64,000 bases of DNA from Terribium retamae (GCF_022347545.1 NZ_JAKREW010000009.1:62001-126000); one strand, 5' to 3'; positions 17,229 through 27,700 are shown, counted from the first letter of the stretch. Notes: generated from the letters alone by a model not told the origin. Numbers and translations: made by a program.

Positions 17229-17894
17229 TCAGAGGGCCTTGCCGGTCGGCCGCAGCATAGAGATCATGACCGTGCGCACCACGGTCTCCACCTTGTCCAG
17301 TGCAACGCCATTGGCAGGCAAATCGTTGTTGGCGATGCCCTGGATGATCGACATCAACGCCGGCACCAGCGCTTCGAGTTCGAACAGCGGATCTATTTCG
17401 CCGCGTTCGAGGGCAGCGCCCAGATAGTTGAGGAAGATGCCTCTCACCTCTGCCAGATGGTTGCAATAAATCAGTCGGACGCTCTCGCTGCGTGTCGCCT
17501 CGGCATGGAACTGCGCGATCAATGCACAGGCATCCGTCTCGTGCACGAAACGGATATGGGTCATCGCGCCGAACACCATGCCCTCTATGACATTCCGCTT
17601 CGTCAGCATCTCCGCGAGTTTTTCTTCGTCGTCTCTCCTCGCCGCTGCGCAAATCTCCTCGATGATCGCTTCCTTGGAGACAAAATAACGATAGAGCGCG
17701 CCGGGGCTCATATTCGCCTCGGCGCAGATCTGCTGCATGGATGCCCCCTGGAAGCCTTCGCGGGCAAAACATCTCTTGGCTGCCTCGAGTATGCGCTGCA
17801 CCTGAAGCTCGCGGCGCTCGGCACGCGACAGCGCCCTGCCTTCCTCGCCCTCAGCTTCTAGCAGCATCTCGATATTGCCAAATGCCGTTTTCAT
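17229..17894 (-). CDS. TetR/AcrR-family transcriptional regulator
   Basis: The 221-residue regulator has its helix-turn-helix at about residues 30-75 (ILEAAKRCFAREGFQGASMQ, then QICAEANMSPGALYRYFVSK). The C-terminal domain resembles the BetI/AcrR-like TetR_C. ATG 17894 is preceded by CGGAAA; the frame is open to 17954, which would run across the operators, so the shorter start is preferred. It is divergent from an HxlR-type regulator gene across 165 bp with two 18-bp operator repeats. No obvious target enzyme or pump is adjacent. Confidence 0.85.
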   Translation of the reverse strand: MKTAFGNIEMLLEAEGEEGRALSRAERRELQVQRILEAAKRCFAREGFQGASMQQICAEANMSPGALYRYFVSKEAIIEEICAAARRDDEEKLAEMLTKRNVIEGMVFGAMTHIRFVHETDACALIAQFHAEATRSESVRLIYCNHLAEVRGIFLNYLGAALERGEIDPLFELEALVPALMSIIQGIANNDLPANGVALDKVETVVRTVMISMLRPTGKAL

Positions 17895-17907
17895 TGCTAT
17901 TTCCGAA

Positions 17908-17948
17908 ATGCGAATGATCATTCTCAATTTATGCGAGTGATCATTCTC
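17908..17948. promoter_or_regulatory. Tandem 18-bp operator repeats between tetR-type and hxlR-type genes
   Basis: ATGCGAATGATCATTCTC (17908-17925) and ATGCGAGTGATCATTCTC (17931-17948) differ at one position and are offset by 23 bp, about two helical turns. The core GAATGATCATTC of the first is a perfect palindrome. They lie 13-54 bp upstream of the TetR start and 112 bp or more before the HxlR start, so autoregulation of the TetR gene is the simplest reading. Confidence 0.75.
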
Positions 17949-18059
17949 GGTCAATGTAAGCCGCGCGAAACATTCCTGACAAAGTCAGGCAACGAAAATC
18001 GCGCGAGTTCGTTCCTAGCGCTTATTACATACTATCGATTGCAGCGAGAGATGAGACCG

Positions 18060-18464
18060 ATGTACCCATCCCACGATCAGGACTCCCACCCGATCGCGAA
18101 TGGCGATGCTCCCTATCTGAAACTTATCGAGGCGATGCGTCCCCTCGCCGGCAAGTGGAAGATCGAGATCCTCTGGATCCTTGCCCAGCGCAGGCATCGC
18201 TTCGGCGAATTGCGCCGCAGCCTGCCCGGCATCACTCAGCACATGCTTACTCTGCGGTTGCGGGAGATGGAGGCGGACGGCCTCATCCGTCGCACCGTGT
18301 ACCCTGAAAATGTGCTGAGGGTGGAATATGAAGTCAGCGAGGTCGCACAGCGGCTGAAGCCGGCCTTCAAGGCGCTGGTCGAGTGGTCGGAACAATACGG
18401 GCCGTTAGCCAAGCAGCGTGAGGCAGATTCCGTCGTCCGCGCCCTGCCCGGCATCGCCGCCTGA
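18060..18464 (+). CDS. HxlR-family winged-helix transcriptional regulator
   Basis: This 134-residue single-domain regulator shows the HxlR core: MRPLAGKWKIEILWILAQRR, HRFGELRRSLPGITQHMLT, LRLREMEADGLIRRTVYPEN and VEYEVSEVAQRLKPAF. HxlR proteins sense aldehydes or redox-active compounds and usually control a neighbouring enzyme. ATG 18060 sits nine bases after GAGAG; ATG 18051 directly abuts that site and is less likely. The neighbours are a divergent TetR gene and a convergent polysaccharide deacetylase gene, so no target is evident. Confidence 0.85.
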   Translation: MYPSHDQDSHPIANGDAPYLKLIEAMRPLAGKWKIEILWILAQRRHRFGELRRSLPGITQHMLTLRLREMEADGLIRRTVYPENVLRVEYEVSEVAQRLKPAFKALVEWSEQYGPLAKQREADSVVRALPGIAA

Positions 18465-18492
18465 TCCGTTCGATGTTCCGTTCGAGGCGGGC

Positions 18493-19254
18493 CTACGGGC
18501 TCGCCTCTGTGTCATAGTCGGCGATATGGCCGAAGGCATAACCCTTGGCTCGAAGGCCTGCAATCAGTGCCGTCAGTTTGTCCTTGCCTTGGAACACATC
18601 CTGAAACATCTCGTCATGCATGAGCAGGATGAGCTTGTTCTTGCCGATCGTTCTGCGCGCCGCAAACAAATGTCCGATCTCATCGATCAGCCGTTCGACG
18701 GACTGTACCGGTTTGCCGCTGCTGTCATGTACCCATTCAAAATCCCAGCCATAGAGCTGAAAGCCTGACGCGGCGACAAACTCGAAATCTACCTGTTCGC
18801 GTTGCGCCTGCTCCAGGCTGAGACCGAAATCGTCACGCGACATATATTGCAGCCTGAAAACATCACGCCCCGGCAGCCGTGCCGGAATGGATGGTGGGGT
18901 TTTCAAGCCAAGCACCGTGTTCGCCTTCAGCATATCGGCGACGACGTTCTCGGTGTCGGCGTAGAAACGCTCATAGCGATTGTTGGCATGACTGAAACTG
19001 TGGTTTCCCACGGTCACCATCGGCAGCGATTTGGCGCGCTTGAGCAGCGCCCCACGCTCAGGATTTGCCAGCACGTGTTGACCCACCATGAACATCGCAG
19101 CCGGGACCTGCTGGGCCTCCAGGACATCCAGGACGTTCCTGGTGCCATTGAGCGGGCCATCATCAAACGTCAGGAAAATTATCCGTTCCACGGCTTTAGC
19201 CGGCATGCATGCGGCCAGCACCAAGAACAGCGCCGCACGCATGACTGCCAGCAT
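18493..19254 (-). CDS. Secreted polysaccharide deacetylase (NodB homology domain)
   Basis: The 253-residue protein has a signal peptide (MRAALFLVLAACMPAKA, cleaved before VER) and a NodB fold. Motif 1 is FLTFDDGPLNGTRNVLDVL, with the catalytic and metal Asp residues; motif 2 is VGNHSFSHAN, with the metal His pair (HxxxH). Its substrate would be a periplasmic or surface polysaccharide such as N-acetylated glycans or peptidoglycan. ATG 19254 follows GGGGGAG. It is flanked by HxlR and an ECF sigma factor gene, without other glycan genes. Confidence 0.85.
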   Translation of the reverse strand: MLAVMRAALFLVLAACMPAKAVERIIFLTFDDGPLNGTRNVLDVLEAQQVPAAMFMVGQHVLANPERGALLKRAKSLPMVTVGNHSFSHANNRYERFYADTENVVADMLKANTVLGLKTPPSIPARLPGRDVFRLQYMSRDDFGLSLEQAQREQVDFEFVAASGFQLYGWDFEWVHDSSGKPVQSVERLIDEIGHLFAARRTIGKNKLILLMHDEMFQDVFQGKDKLTALIAGLRAKGYAFGHIADYDTEASP

Positions 19255-19342
19255 AGAAACGCTCCCCCTTCGAATATGAGCAGACCAAGGTAGAGAGCCG
19301 GCCGCAAGCGTCAAGAAGCCATCGGCATTTGGAGCGATCGCC

Positions 19343-19864
19343 TCAGTTCGACAGATACTTGCGCGTCAGCAGGCGGCCGCGATGGAGCCTGGCTTTGACA
19401 CTCTGCCGCGTCTCGCCAACACACGCCGAGATCTCGTCGATCGTCATCTCTCGCAGGTCACGCAGCAGCACTATTTCGCGGTACTGCGGCGGCAACGCTT
19501 CAATTGCGGCTGCAATGTCCAGCGCAAGCTCGACTTGCGGACGCACACCGAAGGAGCGCTCAAGATCGAGTTCAGCCAGTGACTGCGGCGGACGCAGCCG
19601 CAAAGCATGTGCCAGCCGCGTGCATTCCCGCCGCACCACAGTAAAAAGCCAAGCGGAAAACGCTTTCAGCGAACGGATGGTGCCGATCTTGCGCGACAGC
19701 TGCCACAACGCTTCCTGTGCCGCGTCTTCGGCATCGGCGGAGCCGCGGCACGTCGAACGCGCATAACGACGGATATCGGGTTGTGCGATTTCGAGCAGCT
19801 TGACGATTGCCTCGCGATCCCCCGACCGCGCGGCGTCGAAAAGATCGGAGGGCACACCGTTCAT
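19343..19864 (-). CDS. ECF-type RNA polymerase sigma factor
   Basis: The 173-residue protein has region 2 (IRRYARSTCRGSADAEDAAQ with the following EALWQLSRKI) and region 4 (IEALPPQYREIVLLRDLREM, then TIDEISACVGETRQSVKARL). There is no C-terminal extension. ATG 19864 is used; a TTG at 19888 would overlap the upstream DUF2892 gene by 17 bp. No anti-sigma factor gene is adjacent; the upstream partner is a small DUF2892 membrane protein seven bases away, so the two are probably cotranscribed. The regulated genes are unknown. Confidence 0.85.
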   Translation of the reverse strand: MNGVPSDLFDAARSGDREAIVKLLEIAQPDIRRYARSTCRGSADAEDAAQEALWQLSRKIGTIRSLKAFSAWLFTVVRRECTRLAHALRLRPPQSLAELDLERSFGVRPQVELALDIAAAIEALPPQYREIVLLRDLREMTIDEISACVGETRQSVKARLHRGRLLTRKYLSN

Positions 19865-19871
19865 CTGGAGC

Positions 19872-20075
19872 TCATCGCTGCCGTCCAAGCCCGGTCACGG
19901 CACACATCGGGCAAAAACCAAACAATCCCGACAGCGCGAAGCCGACACCGGCCAGCAAACCCAAATAGCTGACTGGCGCGGCTAGCCATGTCAAAGCTGC
20001 GATTGCCGCCATCGTTCCAATGACGATCCGCACCACTTGATGCAGGCTGCCGATATTCTTGCGGTACAAAGCCAT
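19872..20075 (-). CDS. DUF2892 (YgaP-like) small membrane protein
   Basis: The 67-residue protein has two membrane segments (VVRIVIGTMAAIAALTWLAA, and LGLLAGVGFALSGLFGFCPM) and ends CPMCAVTGLGRQR, with the typical CPxC-x-hydrophobic-x-G motif of DUF2892. ATG 20075 is preceded by GGAGAG. It lies directly upstream of the ECF sigma gene on the same strand. The CxxC pair facing one side of the membrane could bind a ligand or metal, but no function is established for stand-alone members. Confidence 0.8.
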   Translation of the reverse strand: MALYRKNIGSLHQVVRIVIGTMAAIAALTWLAAPVSYLGLLAGVGFALSGLFGFCPMCAVTGLGRQR

Positions 20076-20120
20076 GTTTGTCTCTCCTGTCGCCGACGCC
20101 ATGCCGACTTCAGGGACAAG

Positions 20121-20151
20121 AGGCGCGAATCCGGCAAAAGGATTCGCGCCT
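20121..20151 (-). terminator. Strong hairpin downstream of parC
   Basis: AGGCGCGAATCC and GGATTCGCGCCT pair perfectly over 12 bp around a seven-base loop, nine bases after the parC stop. On the minus strand the run after the stem is CTTGTCCC, not a T-tract, so termination would be imperfect. It separates parC from the DUF2892/sigma pair. Confidence 0.5.
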
Positions 20152-20159
20152 GGGAAAAA

Positions 20160-22418
20160 TTATCCGAATTTGCCAGTCCGCGGGAAACCCTTCGGCACCA
20201 TGCGGCCGGCGGCAGCACGGTTGCCGATCCATTCGGCCAACTCTTCACGTGGCCGCGTGAAAGTGCGATCGGCGGAATCCTGCCACGAAAGGCCGCTGTC
20301 CATGACAAAGGTCTTCACGTCGAGAACTCCGCCATCCTTGTATTTCTGCAGACGAACACCCTTGCCCCGCGCCATTTCAGGAATCTCGGACAACGCGAAC
20401 ACCAGCATCTTGCGATTGTCGCCGACGATGGCGACGTGGTCACCGATAGCCGGCAGGCACCGCTTGGCTTCATCGGGCGCCTTTATGTTCATCACCTGCT
20501 TGCCCTTGCGGGTGTTGGCGACAACCTCCTCCTCCGAAACCACGAAGCCGTTGCCCTGGTGGGAGACGAGAAGCAGCTTGCGCTTCGGGTCGTGGACGAA
20601 GGCGGTGACGATGTCCTGGTCGTTCTCCATGTCGACGATGATGCGGATGGGCTCGCCATGCCCGCGCCCGCCCGGCAATCGATCGGCACCGATGGTGTAG
20701 AACTTGCCGCCGGTGGTGAAGATCAGGATCTTGTCGGTGGTCTGGGCATGGAAGGCGAGCTTGAGCCCATCACCTTCCTTGAAGCTGAACAGCGAATGGT
20801 CGGTCAAGTGGCCCTTCATAGCGCGCAGCCAGCCCTTTTCCGACACGACCACCGTCACTGGCTCCTTTTCGATCATCGCATGCGCGATATCGGTCAGGTC
20901 ATGCTCGGGCGCATCGGCAAACTGGGTTCTGCGCGGACCAAGTTCCTTGTTCTCTTCCGGCCCGAAATCGCGGCGGATCTTCTGGATTTCCCAGGCGATC
21001 GTCTTCCATTGCTTCTCAACGGAGGCGAGCAGGGATTCGATCTGTTTCTTTTCTTCCGAAAGCCCATCGAACTCCTTGCGGATTTCGAATTCCTCAAGCT
21101 TGCGCAGGGCGCGCAACCGCATGTTGAGGATGGCTTCCGCCTGCACGTCGGTCAGCGACCAGCGCGCCATCATCACCTGTTTGGGCTCATCCTCCTCGCG
21201 GATGATGCGGATCACCTCGTCGATGTTGAGGTAGGCGATCAGATAACCGGCGAGAATTTCCAGCCGCTTCTCGATTTCGCCCAGCCGATGTTTCGAACGG
21301 CGCACCAGCACTTCGCGCCTGTGGTCCAGCCATTCCTGCAGCACGCCCTTGAGCGACAGCACATTCGGCACCTTGCCGCGCGAAAGCACGTTCATGTTGA
21401 GCGGAAAACGGCTTTCGAGTTCGGTCAGCTTGAAAAGCGATTCCATCAGGATGGAAGGATCGACCGTACGGCTCTTCGGGACCAGAACGATGCGGATGTC
21501 TTCCGCGCTTTCATCGCGGACGTCCTCCAGCAACGGCAATTTCCTGGCCATCAGCAATTCGGCGATCTTTTCGATCAACCGCGATTTCTGCACGCCATAG
21601 GGGATTTCGGTGACCGCGATCACCCATGTACCCCTGCCCTGGTCTTCCTGGTTCCATTTCGAACGAACGCGAAACCCACCCCTGCCGGTTTCGTAAGCTT
21701 CCAGGATGGATTCGCGGCTGTCGACGATAATGCCGCCGGTGGGAAAATCAGGGCCTTGTACGAATTCCACCAGCTTGGCGACGGATGCGTCGGGATGCTC
21801 GATCAGATGAAGGGCAGCATCGCACAATTCGGCGACATTGTGCGGCGGCACGGAAGTTGCCATGCCCACCGCGATGCCGGACGAACCATTGGCAAGCAGG
21901 TTGGGGAACGCGCCCGGCAGGACGGTCGGTTCCTCGTCTTCCTCGTTGTAGGTCGGACGGTAGTCGACCGCATCCTCGGTGATTCCGGCGAGCAGTTCCG
22001 TCGCCACGTCCGTCATGCGCGCTTCCGTGTAGCGCATGGCGGCGGCATTATCGCCATCGATATTGCCGAAATTGCCCTGCCCGTCGACCAGCGGGTAGCG
22101 CATCGAAAAATCCTGCGCCAGACGCACCAGTGCATCATAGATCGACTGGTCGCCATGCGGGTGGAATTTACCCATCACTTCGCCGACGATGCGGGCGCAT
22201 TTGGCGAAGCCTTGATCAGGGTTGAGACGCAACAGCCGCATGGCATGCATGATGCGCCGATGCACCGGCTTCAGGCCGTCGCGGACATCCGGCAAAGCGC
22301 GGTTCATGATCGTCGACAGCGCGTATGAAAGATAACGATCTTCCAACGCCTTCTTCAGGTCGACCGGTTCAATGTTGTCGTGGCCGCCATTATCAGGCGG
22401 CAAAAGGCTCTTTCCCAT
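20160..22418 (-). CDS. parC: DNA topoisomerase IV subunit A
   Basis: It decatenates daughter chromosomes together with ParE. The 752-residue protein has the type II topoisomerase A winged-helix/tower region with catalytic Tyr130 in [11 protein letters not shown] and the typical start [20 protein letters not shown]. The quinolone-determining region reads [15 protein letters not shown], where residue 91 (Gln) aligns with E. coli ParC Ser80. The C-terminal beta-pinwheel region is shorter than in GyrA and lacks a clear GyrA box, as in ParC. The neighbouring regions are not topoisomerase genes; parE is not in the window. Confidence 0.92.
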   Translation of the reverse strand: MGKSLLPPDNGGHDNIEPVDLKKALEDRYLSYALSTIMNRALPDVRDGLKPVHRRIMHAMRLLRLNPDQGFAKCARIVGEVMGKFHPHGDQSIYDALVRLAQDFSMRYPLVDGQGNFGNIDGDNAAAMRYTEARMTDVATELLAGITEDAVDYRPTYNEEDEEPTVLPGAFPNLLANGSSGIAVGMATSVPPHNVAELCDAALHLIEHPDASVAKLVEFVQGPDFPTGGIIVDSRESILEAYETGRGGFRVRSKWNQEDQGRGTWVIAVTEIPYGVQKSRLIEKIAELLMARKLPLLEDVRDESAEDIRIVLVPKSRTVDPSILMESLFKLTELESRFPLNMNVLSRGKVPNVLSLKGVLQEWLDHRREVLVRRSKHRLGEIEKRLEILAGYLIAYLNIDEVIRIIREEDEPKQVMMARWSLTDVQAEAILNMRLRALRKLEEFEIRKEFDGLSEEKKQIESLLASVEKQWKTIAWEIQKIRRDFGPEENKELGPRRTQFADAPEHDLTDIAHAMIEKEPVTVVVSEKGWLRAMKGHLTDHSLFSFKEGDGLKLAFHAQTTDKILIFTTGGKFYTIGADRLPGGRGHGEPIRIIVDMENDQDIVTAFVHDPKRKLLLVSHQGNGFVVSEEEVVANTRKGKQVMNIKAPDEAKRCLPAIGDHVAIVGDNRKMLVFALSEIPEMARGKGVRLQKYKDGGVLDVKTFVMDSGLSWQDSADRTFTRPREELAEWIGNRAAAGRMVPKGFPRTGKFG

Positions 22419-22789
22419 GGGTTTGGACTAGCCGAGAGGCTGATTCGCGACAAGAGGCACGCAGGTCAAGTCGCTCCGATCCTTCTCTAAAAGCGGCTGG
22501 CAGAACGCATCCATTGCAATCGCCCGCCACTCTCATCGACAACCGACGCCATGAAACTGTAACATGAGCCGTTTAAGCGCGGCACGCCGATGCGGGATGT
22601 TGCGTGGATTGCCGCCATGACGTAAGGACCGCGCCTCGCCGCTGCCCGACCTGCCGGAAGTTTCTTTTTCCGTGAATGTCGGCCTTTCTGGCGGGAATGC
22701 CTTCTTCCGGCCCAGTTCGTTGCGGACGGGTGAAGGTGCAAATACGAACAGATTTTTCTAGACAGACTCTGTCACTTTTGGAGCACGCG
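22419..22789. other. 371-bp intergenic region without a recognisable gene
   Basis: It lies between the divergent parC and secreted-protein genes and should hold both promoters. Short frames are present on both strands but have no ribosome site or family features. I see no strong palindrome or terminator. Confidence 0.5.
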
Positions 22790-23983
22790 ATGACTATCCA
22801 CCGCTCAACCCTTCGCAAGTTCGCCTATTCGGCGCTTCTTCTCGTCCTGCCGCTCAATCCGGCTTTCGCAGCCGACACCAAGGCGGTGGCGGAACGTCTG
22901 AAAGCCTCATTCGAGAACCAGGGCGTGACCCTCGCCTGGACCGGTGTTTCCGGCGACACCTCCAGCATGGTGCTGGAAGGCGTGACGATCGCTCCAGCCG
23001 GCGACAAGGAGCCGCTGAAGATCGGCAATGTCACCTTCAAGAACGTGACCGACGCCAATGGCGGTTACCTCGTCGACACCGTCTCGACCGAGGCTTTCAC
23101 CCAGGAGAAGGATGGCGCCAAGTTCGAAATGAGCCCCTTCACGATCAATGGCATGACCATTCCCGGCGAAGGCAATACCGATCCCGTCGCCTCCCTGCTG
23201 ATGTACAAGTCGGCCCAGCTCGACAACCTGTCGGTCAAGATCGGCGATAAAACCGCCTTCTCGGTGGCCAACGTCAACGTCGACATTGTCCCCCCGGCGG
23301 ACGGCAAGGCAATGACCTTCACCGGTGGCGCCGAGAAATTCACCGGCGACCTGTCGTTGGTGCAGGACCCCGATAGCAAGGCAGTGATCGACGGCCTCGG
23401 CTACCAGAACGTATCCGGCAAGCTCGATATGGCTGGTTCGTGGGAACCGAAAGACGGCAAGATGGATCTGTCGAAATACGACATCACCGTCGACAATGCC
23501 GGCACGCTTGGCATGTCCTTCTCCCTCGGCGGCTACACCACGGAGTTCATCAAGTCGTTGCAGCAGCTTCAGAAGAAGATGGCCGCATCGCCGGAAGGCG
23601 TCGACAAGTCGGCAGAGGGCATGGCTGTCCTCGGCCTCATGCAGCAGCTCACCTTCAACAGCGCCTCGATCCGCTTCGCTGACAATTCGCTGACCAACAA
23701 GGTTCTGGAATTCGTCGCCAAGAAGCAAGGAACCCAGCCGAAGGACATCGCCAACCAAGCCAAGGCCATCGTTCCCTTCGGCATGGCGCAGATCAACAAC
23801 CCCGAGCTGACCGCTCAGGTGACCAAGGCTGTCAGCGACTATCTCGACAACCCGCAGAACCTGGTGATCGCCGCCAAGCCGGCCAGCCCCGTACCGTTCG
23901 CGCTGATCGCCGCTGGCGCTATGGCGAGCCCCGCCGACCTCACCAAGACGCTCGGTGTGACCGTCACTGCCAACGGCAACTGA
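22790..23983 (+). CDS. Secreted protein of unknown function
   Basis: The 397-residue protein starts at ATG 22790, seven bases after GGAG. A signal peptide is clear: FAYSALLLVLPLNPAFA, cleaved before ADTKAV. The mature part is mostly beta-prone with regular short strands, no cysteines and no membrane anchor, and ends in KTLGVTVTANGN. I recognise it only as a type of conserved periplasmic protein found in Phyllobacteriaceae and Brucella relatives. It stands alone with its own terminator downstream, which argues for a monocistronic, probably well expressed gene. Confidence 0.75.
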   Translation: MTIHRSTLRKFAYSALLLVLPLNPAFAADTKAVAERLKASFENQGVTLAWTGVSGDTSSMVLEGVTIAPAGDKEPLKIGNVTFKNVTDANGGYLVDTVSTEAFTQEKDGAKFEMSPFTINGMTIPGEGNTDPVASLLMYKSAQLDNLSVKIGDKTAFSVANVNVDIVPPADGKAMTFTGGAEKFTGDLSLVQDPDSKAVIDGLGYQNVSGKLDMAGSWEPKDGKMDLSKYDITVDNAGTLGMSFSLGGYTTEFIKSLQQLQKKMAASPEGVDKSAEGMAVLGLMQQLTFNSASIRFADNSLTNKVLEFVAKKQGTQPKDIANQAKAIVPFGMAQINNPELTAQVTKAVSDYLDNPQNLVIAAKPASPVPFALIAAGAMASPADLTKTLGVTVTANGN

Positions 23984-24013
23984 TTGGTTGCAACGCCGAC
24001 CGGTACACCAAAG

Positions 24014-24041
24014 AAAAGGCCGCTCTCGGGCGGCCTTTTTT
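24014..24041 (+). terminator. Rho-independent terminator
   Basis: AAAAGGCCGC and GCGGCCTTTT pair over ten bases around TCTCGG, continuing into a T-run. It lies 31 bp after the stop of the secreted-protein gene and may also serve the convergent GNAT gene. Confidence 0.85.
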
Positions 24042-24077
24042 CATGAACGCGATTGCCTTGCCACAGAAACAGCCGGC

Positions 24078-24638
24078 TCAAGCCCGGCTCAACGCAACGT
24101 CCGTGTGTGGGCGGATCGGTAGAAGCGCCGACAGCACATCGTCGTCGATCGGTGCGAGGTCGATCGTGCCGACGGTCTCGCCGTCCACAAAATTCAGCGC
24201 GGCACGATAACGACGAGCCAAGGTCTTCATCGCCTGGTTCTGAGGATGGGTGGTGACACGCAGCCGCGTGTAGCCCAGTCCACGAGCCTGTGCGATCAGG
24301 CGCTGGAACAGGTGGCCACCAATGCCACGGTGCTGCAGATGGCGCTCGACGCTGAAAGCGATCTCAGCGGTGGGCTCGGCATCTTCTGGCCGCTCATGCA
24401 GCTCAGCCGCGCCCAGCACCATATCGTCCTCGACATAGCCGATGACCGTGGTGCCATCTGCAAAGCTGCGTTCAGCATAGGAGGCTATGAAACCGTCGTC
24501 GGTCAGCCCGTTGAAGCGGTCGCGCCGGCTTTCCGCGTCCAGTCTCAACAAATGCTCGCGGAAACGCGGCAATTCGGAGGGTCTGAGCTGGCGTATGGTT
24601 CCCGTCAAGGGAACGCTATTCGTAATCTGTCTTTCCAT
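24078..24638 (-). CDS. GNAT-family N-acetyltransferase
   Basis: The 186-residue protein has the acetyl-CoA pyrophosphate loop HLQHRGIGGHLFQRLI (Q/R-x-x-G-x-G/A form) after a beta-strand EIAFSVER, and a C-terminal GLGYTRLRVTTHPQNQAM segment where an N-Q-AM motif closes the site. The N-terminal RLDAESRRDRFNG pattern is shared with GNAT proteins of the stress-associated type. ATG 24638 follows GAGGAG. The acceptor substrate is unknown. It is downstream of and on the same strand as the P450 gene, but 127 bp away. Confidence 0.85.
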   Translation of the reverse strand: MERQITNSVPLTGTIRQLRPSELPRFREHLLRLDAESRRDRFNGLTDDGFIASYAERSFADGTTVIGYVEDDMVLGAAELHERPEDAEPTAEIAFSVERHLQHRGIGGHLFQRLIAQARGLGYTRLRVTTHPQNQAMKTLARRYRAALNFVDGETVGTIDLAPIDDDVLSALLPIRPHTDVALSRA

Positions 24639-24765
24639 GTCGCACTCCTCAAGGGTTCCTCCCCGAGTCGGTGCTCGACGCCGCTAATATTGTGCAGCGC
24701 AGCATGAATTGCAAGATCACGCAGCGTAACGTTTACGTCAAAGTAAACGCCGTGGACGGCAGGGG

Positions 24766-27700
24766 TTAGTTCCCCGCCCAAACGTCGAGCACGTAGCGGT
24801 TTTCCTTGGCAAGGCGTTCGATCCAGGCATCGGCCTCCTGCGGATCAGCGTCTGTCTCCTCCATGTAGAGACGCGTCAGCGCTCGTTTCACATCCGGTTC
24901 CATCCGGCTGCCGTCACCGCAGACATAGATATGGGCGCCCGTCTCCACCAGCCCCCACACGACTGCGCCGTTCTTGCGGATAAGGTCCTGTACATAAGTC
25001 CGTTCGCCGTCATGGCGTGAAAAGGCGACATGCAGATCGACAAGGCCTTCGGAAGCCATCGCCTCGAGCTCGTCGCGATAGAGGAAATCCTCGTCCGGAT
25101 GACGACATCCGAAGAACAGCATGGCAGCGCCCAGCACCTTGCCAGCCTTCGCCGCGGCAGCCCGCTCCTGCAGGAAAGCTCGGAAGGGCGCTAGCCCGGT
25201 GCCAGGGCCCACCATGATGAGCGGTCGTGCCAAATCGTCAGGGAGACGAAAGCCTGCCTTGGTCTCGCGAGTGGTCGCGTGGATGACCGTCCCCTCGCCT
25301 GCCCGCGCCAGATGGTTTGAGCAGGCACCGCGATAGAAGCCGTTGCCCGACCGCGCCGGACCGTCAACCACGCCGACGGTGATGGAGCATCGCCTGGCGT
25401 CCAAGGATGGGGAAGACGAGATCGAATAGTAACGCGGTGCCAGCAGCGGCAGCATCTCCAGATATTGCCCGAAGGAAAGTTCGCAAGCCGGGAACTGCTC
25501 CAGCAGATCCAGCACGGATTTGCGCTTGGCAAACACTTCGCTCTTGTAAGGATCGATGCCATCCTTGCCCGCGGCGATCAGCGCCTCCAGCTGCGGTATG
25601 GTGAACGGGCAACGGGTTGCCGCAGCCATCGCCTGGATCTGCTTGCGCGTGGCAACGGCCTGCAGTTCGACATAGTCGGAGAGGATACGGCGCACCGGAA
25701 CGGGGCCATCCGCCGGAAAAGGCGCCTGCCGCCCGCCCGTGGTTTTTAGCCTGATCTGAGCATCCGGTCCGAAGCCGAAGCGTTTCTCGACCCTTTCGAC
25801 CAGGGCGAGGTCGTTCACCGGCACGACGCACAGATGATCGCCGGCGCAGTAAGAAACGCCATCCGGCAGCGTCACCTCGACATGACGCGTGGAGCGGCCA
25901 GAGCCCGGCGACTGCAGTTCGCGATTGCAAACGACTGTCATCGTCACGGCACCGGACTGATGGACGACAGGGTTGAGCGGCTGGCCGGAGACGATCTCCA
26001 CCTGGTAGAGAGGCTCTGCCTCTGCCTGTTCTGAAAAATCGATGTCGAGGTCCAACGCCTCTCCCAGTGATGGAAACAGGCCCTTGAACCAGTCCTGGAA
26101 CTGACCGTCGAGGTCCTCGCGCGCATCGCCTTCGCCGCGCTGGGTGATGCGCTTGCCGCCGAGCACTTCCAGCCGCTCATCGATGCGACGGGGCGTCGCC
26201 TGAAAGGTGGAAGCCCAATCGCGATTGCCGCAGCCGAAAACCAGATAGTTGACGCCTTCGGCGGCTCCCGGTTCGGCTTTTTCAAGCCATTCCATGAATC
26301 TCGTCGCATTGTCCGGCGGAGCGCCGTTGTAGGAAGCGCTGGCGATGACCACCGCCCCTTCTGTCGGCAAGCTGCCTGCCTTGGCGTCGAGCTCGTCCAA
26401 GGTCACATCGAACCCGTTCAATTCGCCCCTCTGGGCAATCGCGCGGGCGAGATCTTCCGTCGTGCCGAGATTTGAACCGTAAAGCACCATCAAGGGCGTG
26501 CCGTGCTTCGGCCGTCTGGCGGCCTGAGGCGCGACTTGCGCAGCCTGGTCGGCCAGAGCTGCACCCGCCACCACCGTGCCACGCGTCCGACCTGGCCGAG
26601 GCTTCACACGCATGCGGAAGCCGTCCGGTTTGATCGACATCGTCTCCTTGATGCGCAATTGATACTTCTGGTGATCGAACAGCTGGAAACGCTGCAGAAT
26701 CATGCCGATCACCAGCGTTGCCTCCTGCATGGCAAACTGGCGGCCGATGCAGGCACGCTGACCATTGCCCCAGGGTTTGAAGGCATGCGCCGGCCGGGAA
26801 GCCTCGGCCTCCCGCGTGAAATTGTCGGGATTGAAACGCTCGGGCTCTGTCCCCCAGATCGACGGATCACGATGCAGCATCAGCGTCAGAAGTGTGGTGA
26901 AGGTATTCTTCTTCACCTTGTATTGGTTGCCGAGTATCTCGTCATTGTAGGGATAAAGGCCGATCGCCGGTGCCGTTGGCCATAGTCTCAGCGATTCGTT
27001 GAGCACCTGCTGCACATAGGTGAGATGGCTGACCTGGCTGATGGTCGGCATGACGCCGATGTCGTTGCCAAGCACGCGGTCGACCTCTTCATAGGACTTT
27101 TCCAGTACATCCGGGTTGTTGAGCAGGAAATAGAGCGTGAAGGACATCAACCCCGATGTCGTCTCGTGACCGGCAATCAGGAAGGTGATGATCTGGTAGC
27201 GGATGTTTTCGTCGGACAGGCTCTCGCCGGTCGTCTTGTCGACGCCCGCCAGCATGAAGTTGAGCAGATCCTTCTGCGCCTGGTCGCCGCCGCCACGGCG
27301 ACGCTCGCGCACGATGTCGTCCACCAGCTTCGACATGAAAGCGACATCGGACTTCAGCTGTTCGAGTCGCTTGCGCAGGATCATTTTCTCGAACGGCAGC
27401 CCGCGTTGCACCATGCATGTTTCGAGCGTTCGCGTCAGCGCATCGATGAACGGATGATAGTCGCGCCGGTAGAAGGAGTTGAAGCGGTAGTCGAAACCGC
27501 AGACCCCGATCGTATCCAGCGCCAATGCGGTCATGTCATGCACGACATCGATGTCGTCATCGACGTTGAGGCGCTCCCACTTCATGCAGAGTTGGCTGGC
27601 GATGTCCTGCATCAGCGGCAGGTACCCGGCCATGGCGCGCTGCGCGAATGTCGGCAGCAGTATATTGTGGGCCTTTGTCCAGTTGTCTTCCTGGGTGTAG

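Noticed and set aside
20037..22328. A 763-codon open frame antisense to parC
   Set aside because: It mirrors parC exactly, is typical of antisense frames in GC-rich DNA, and has no ribosome site or family features.
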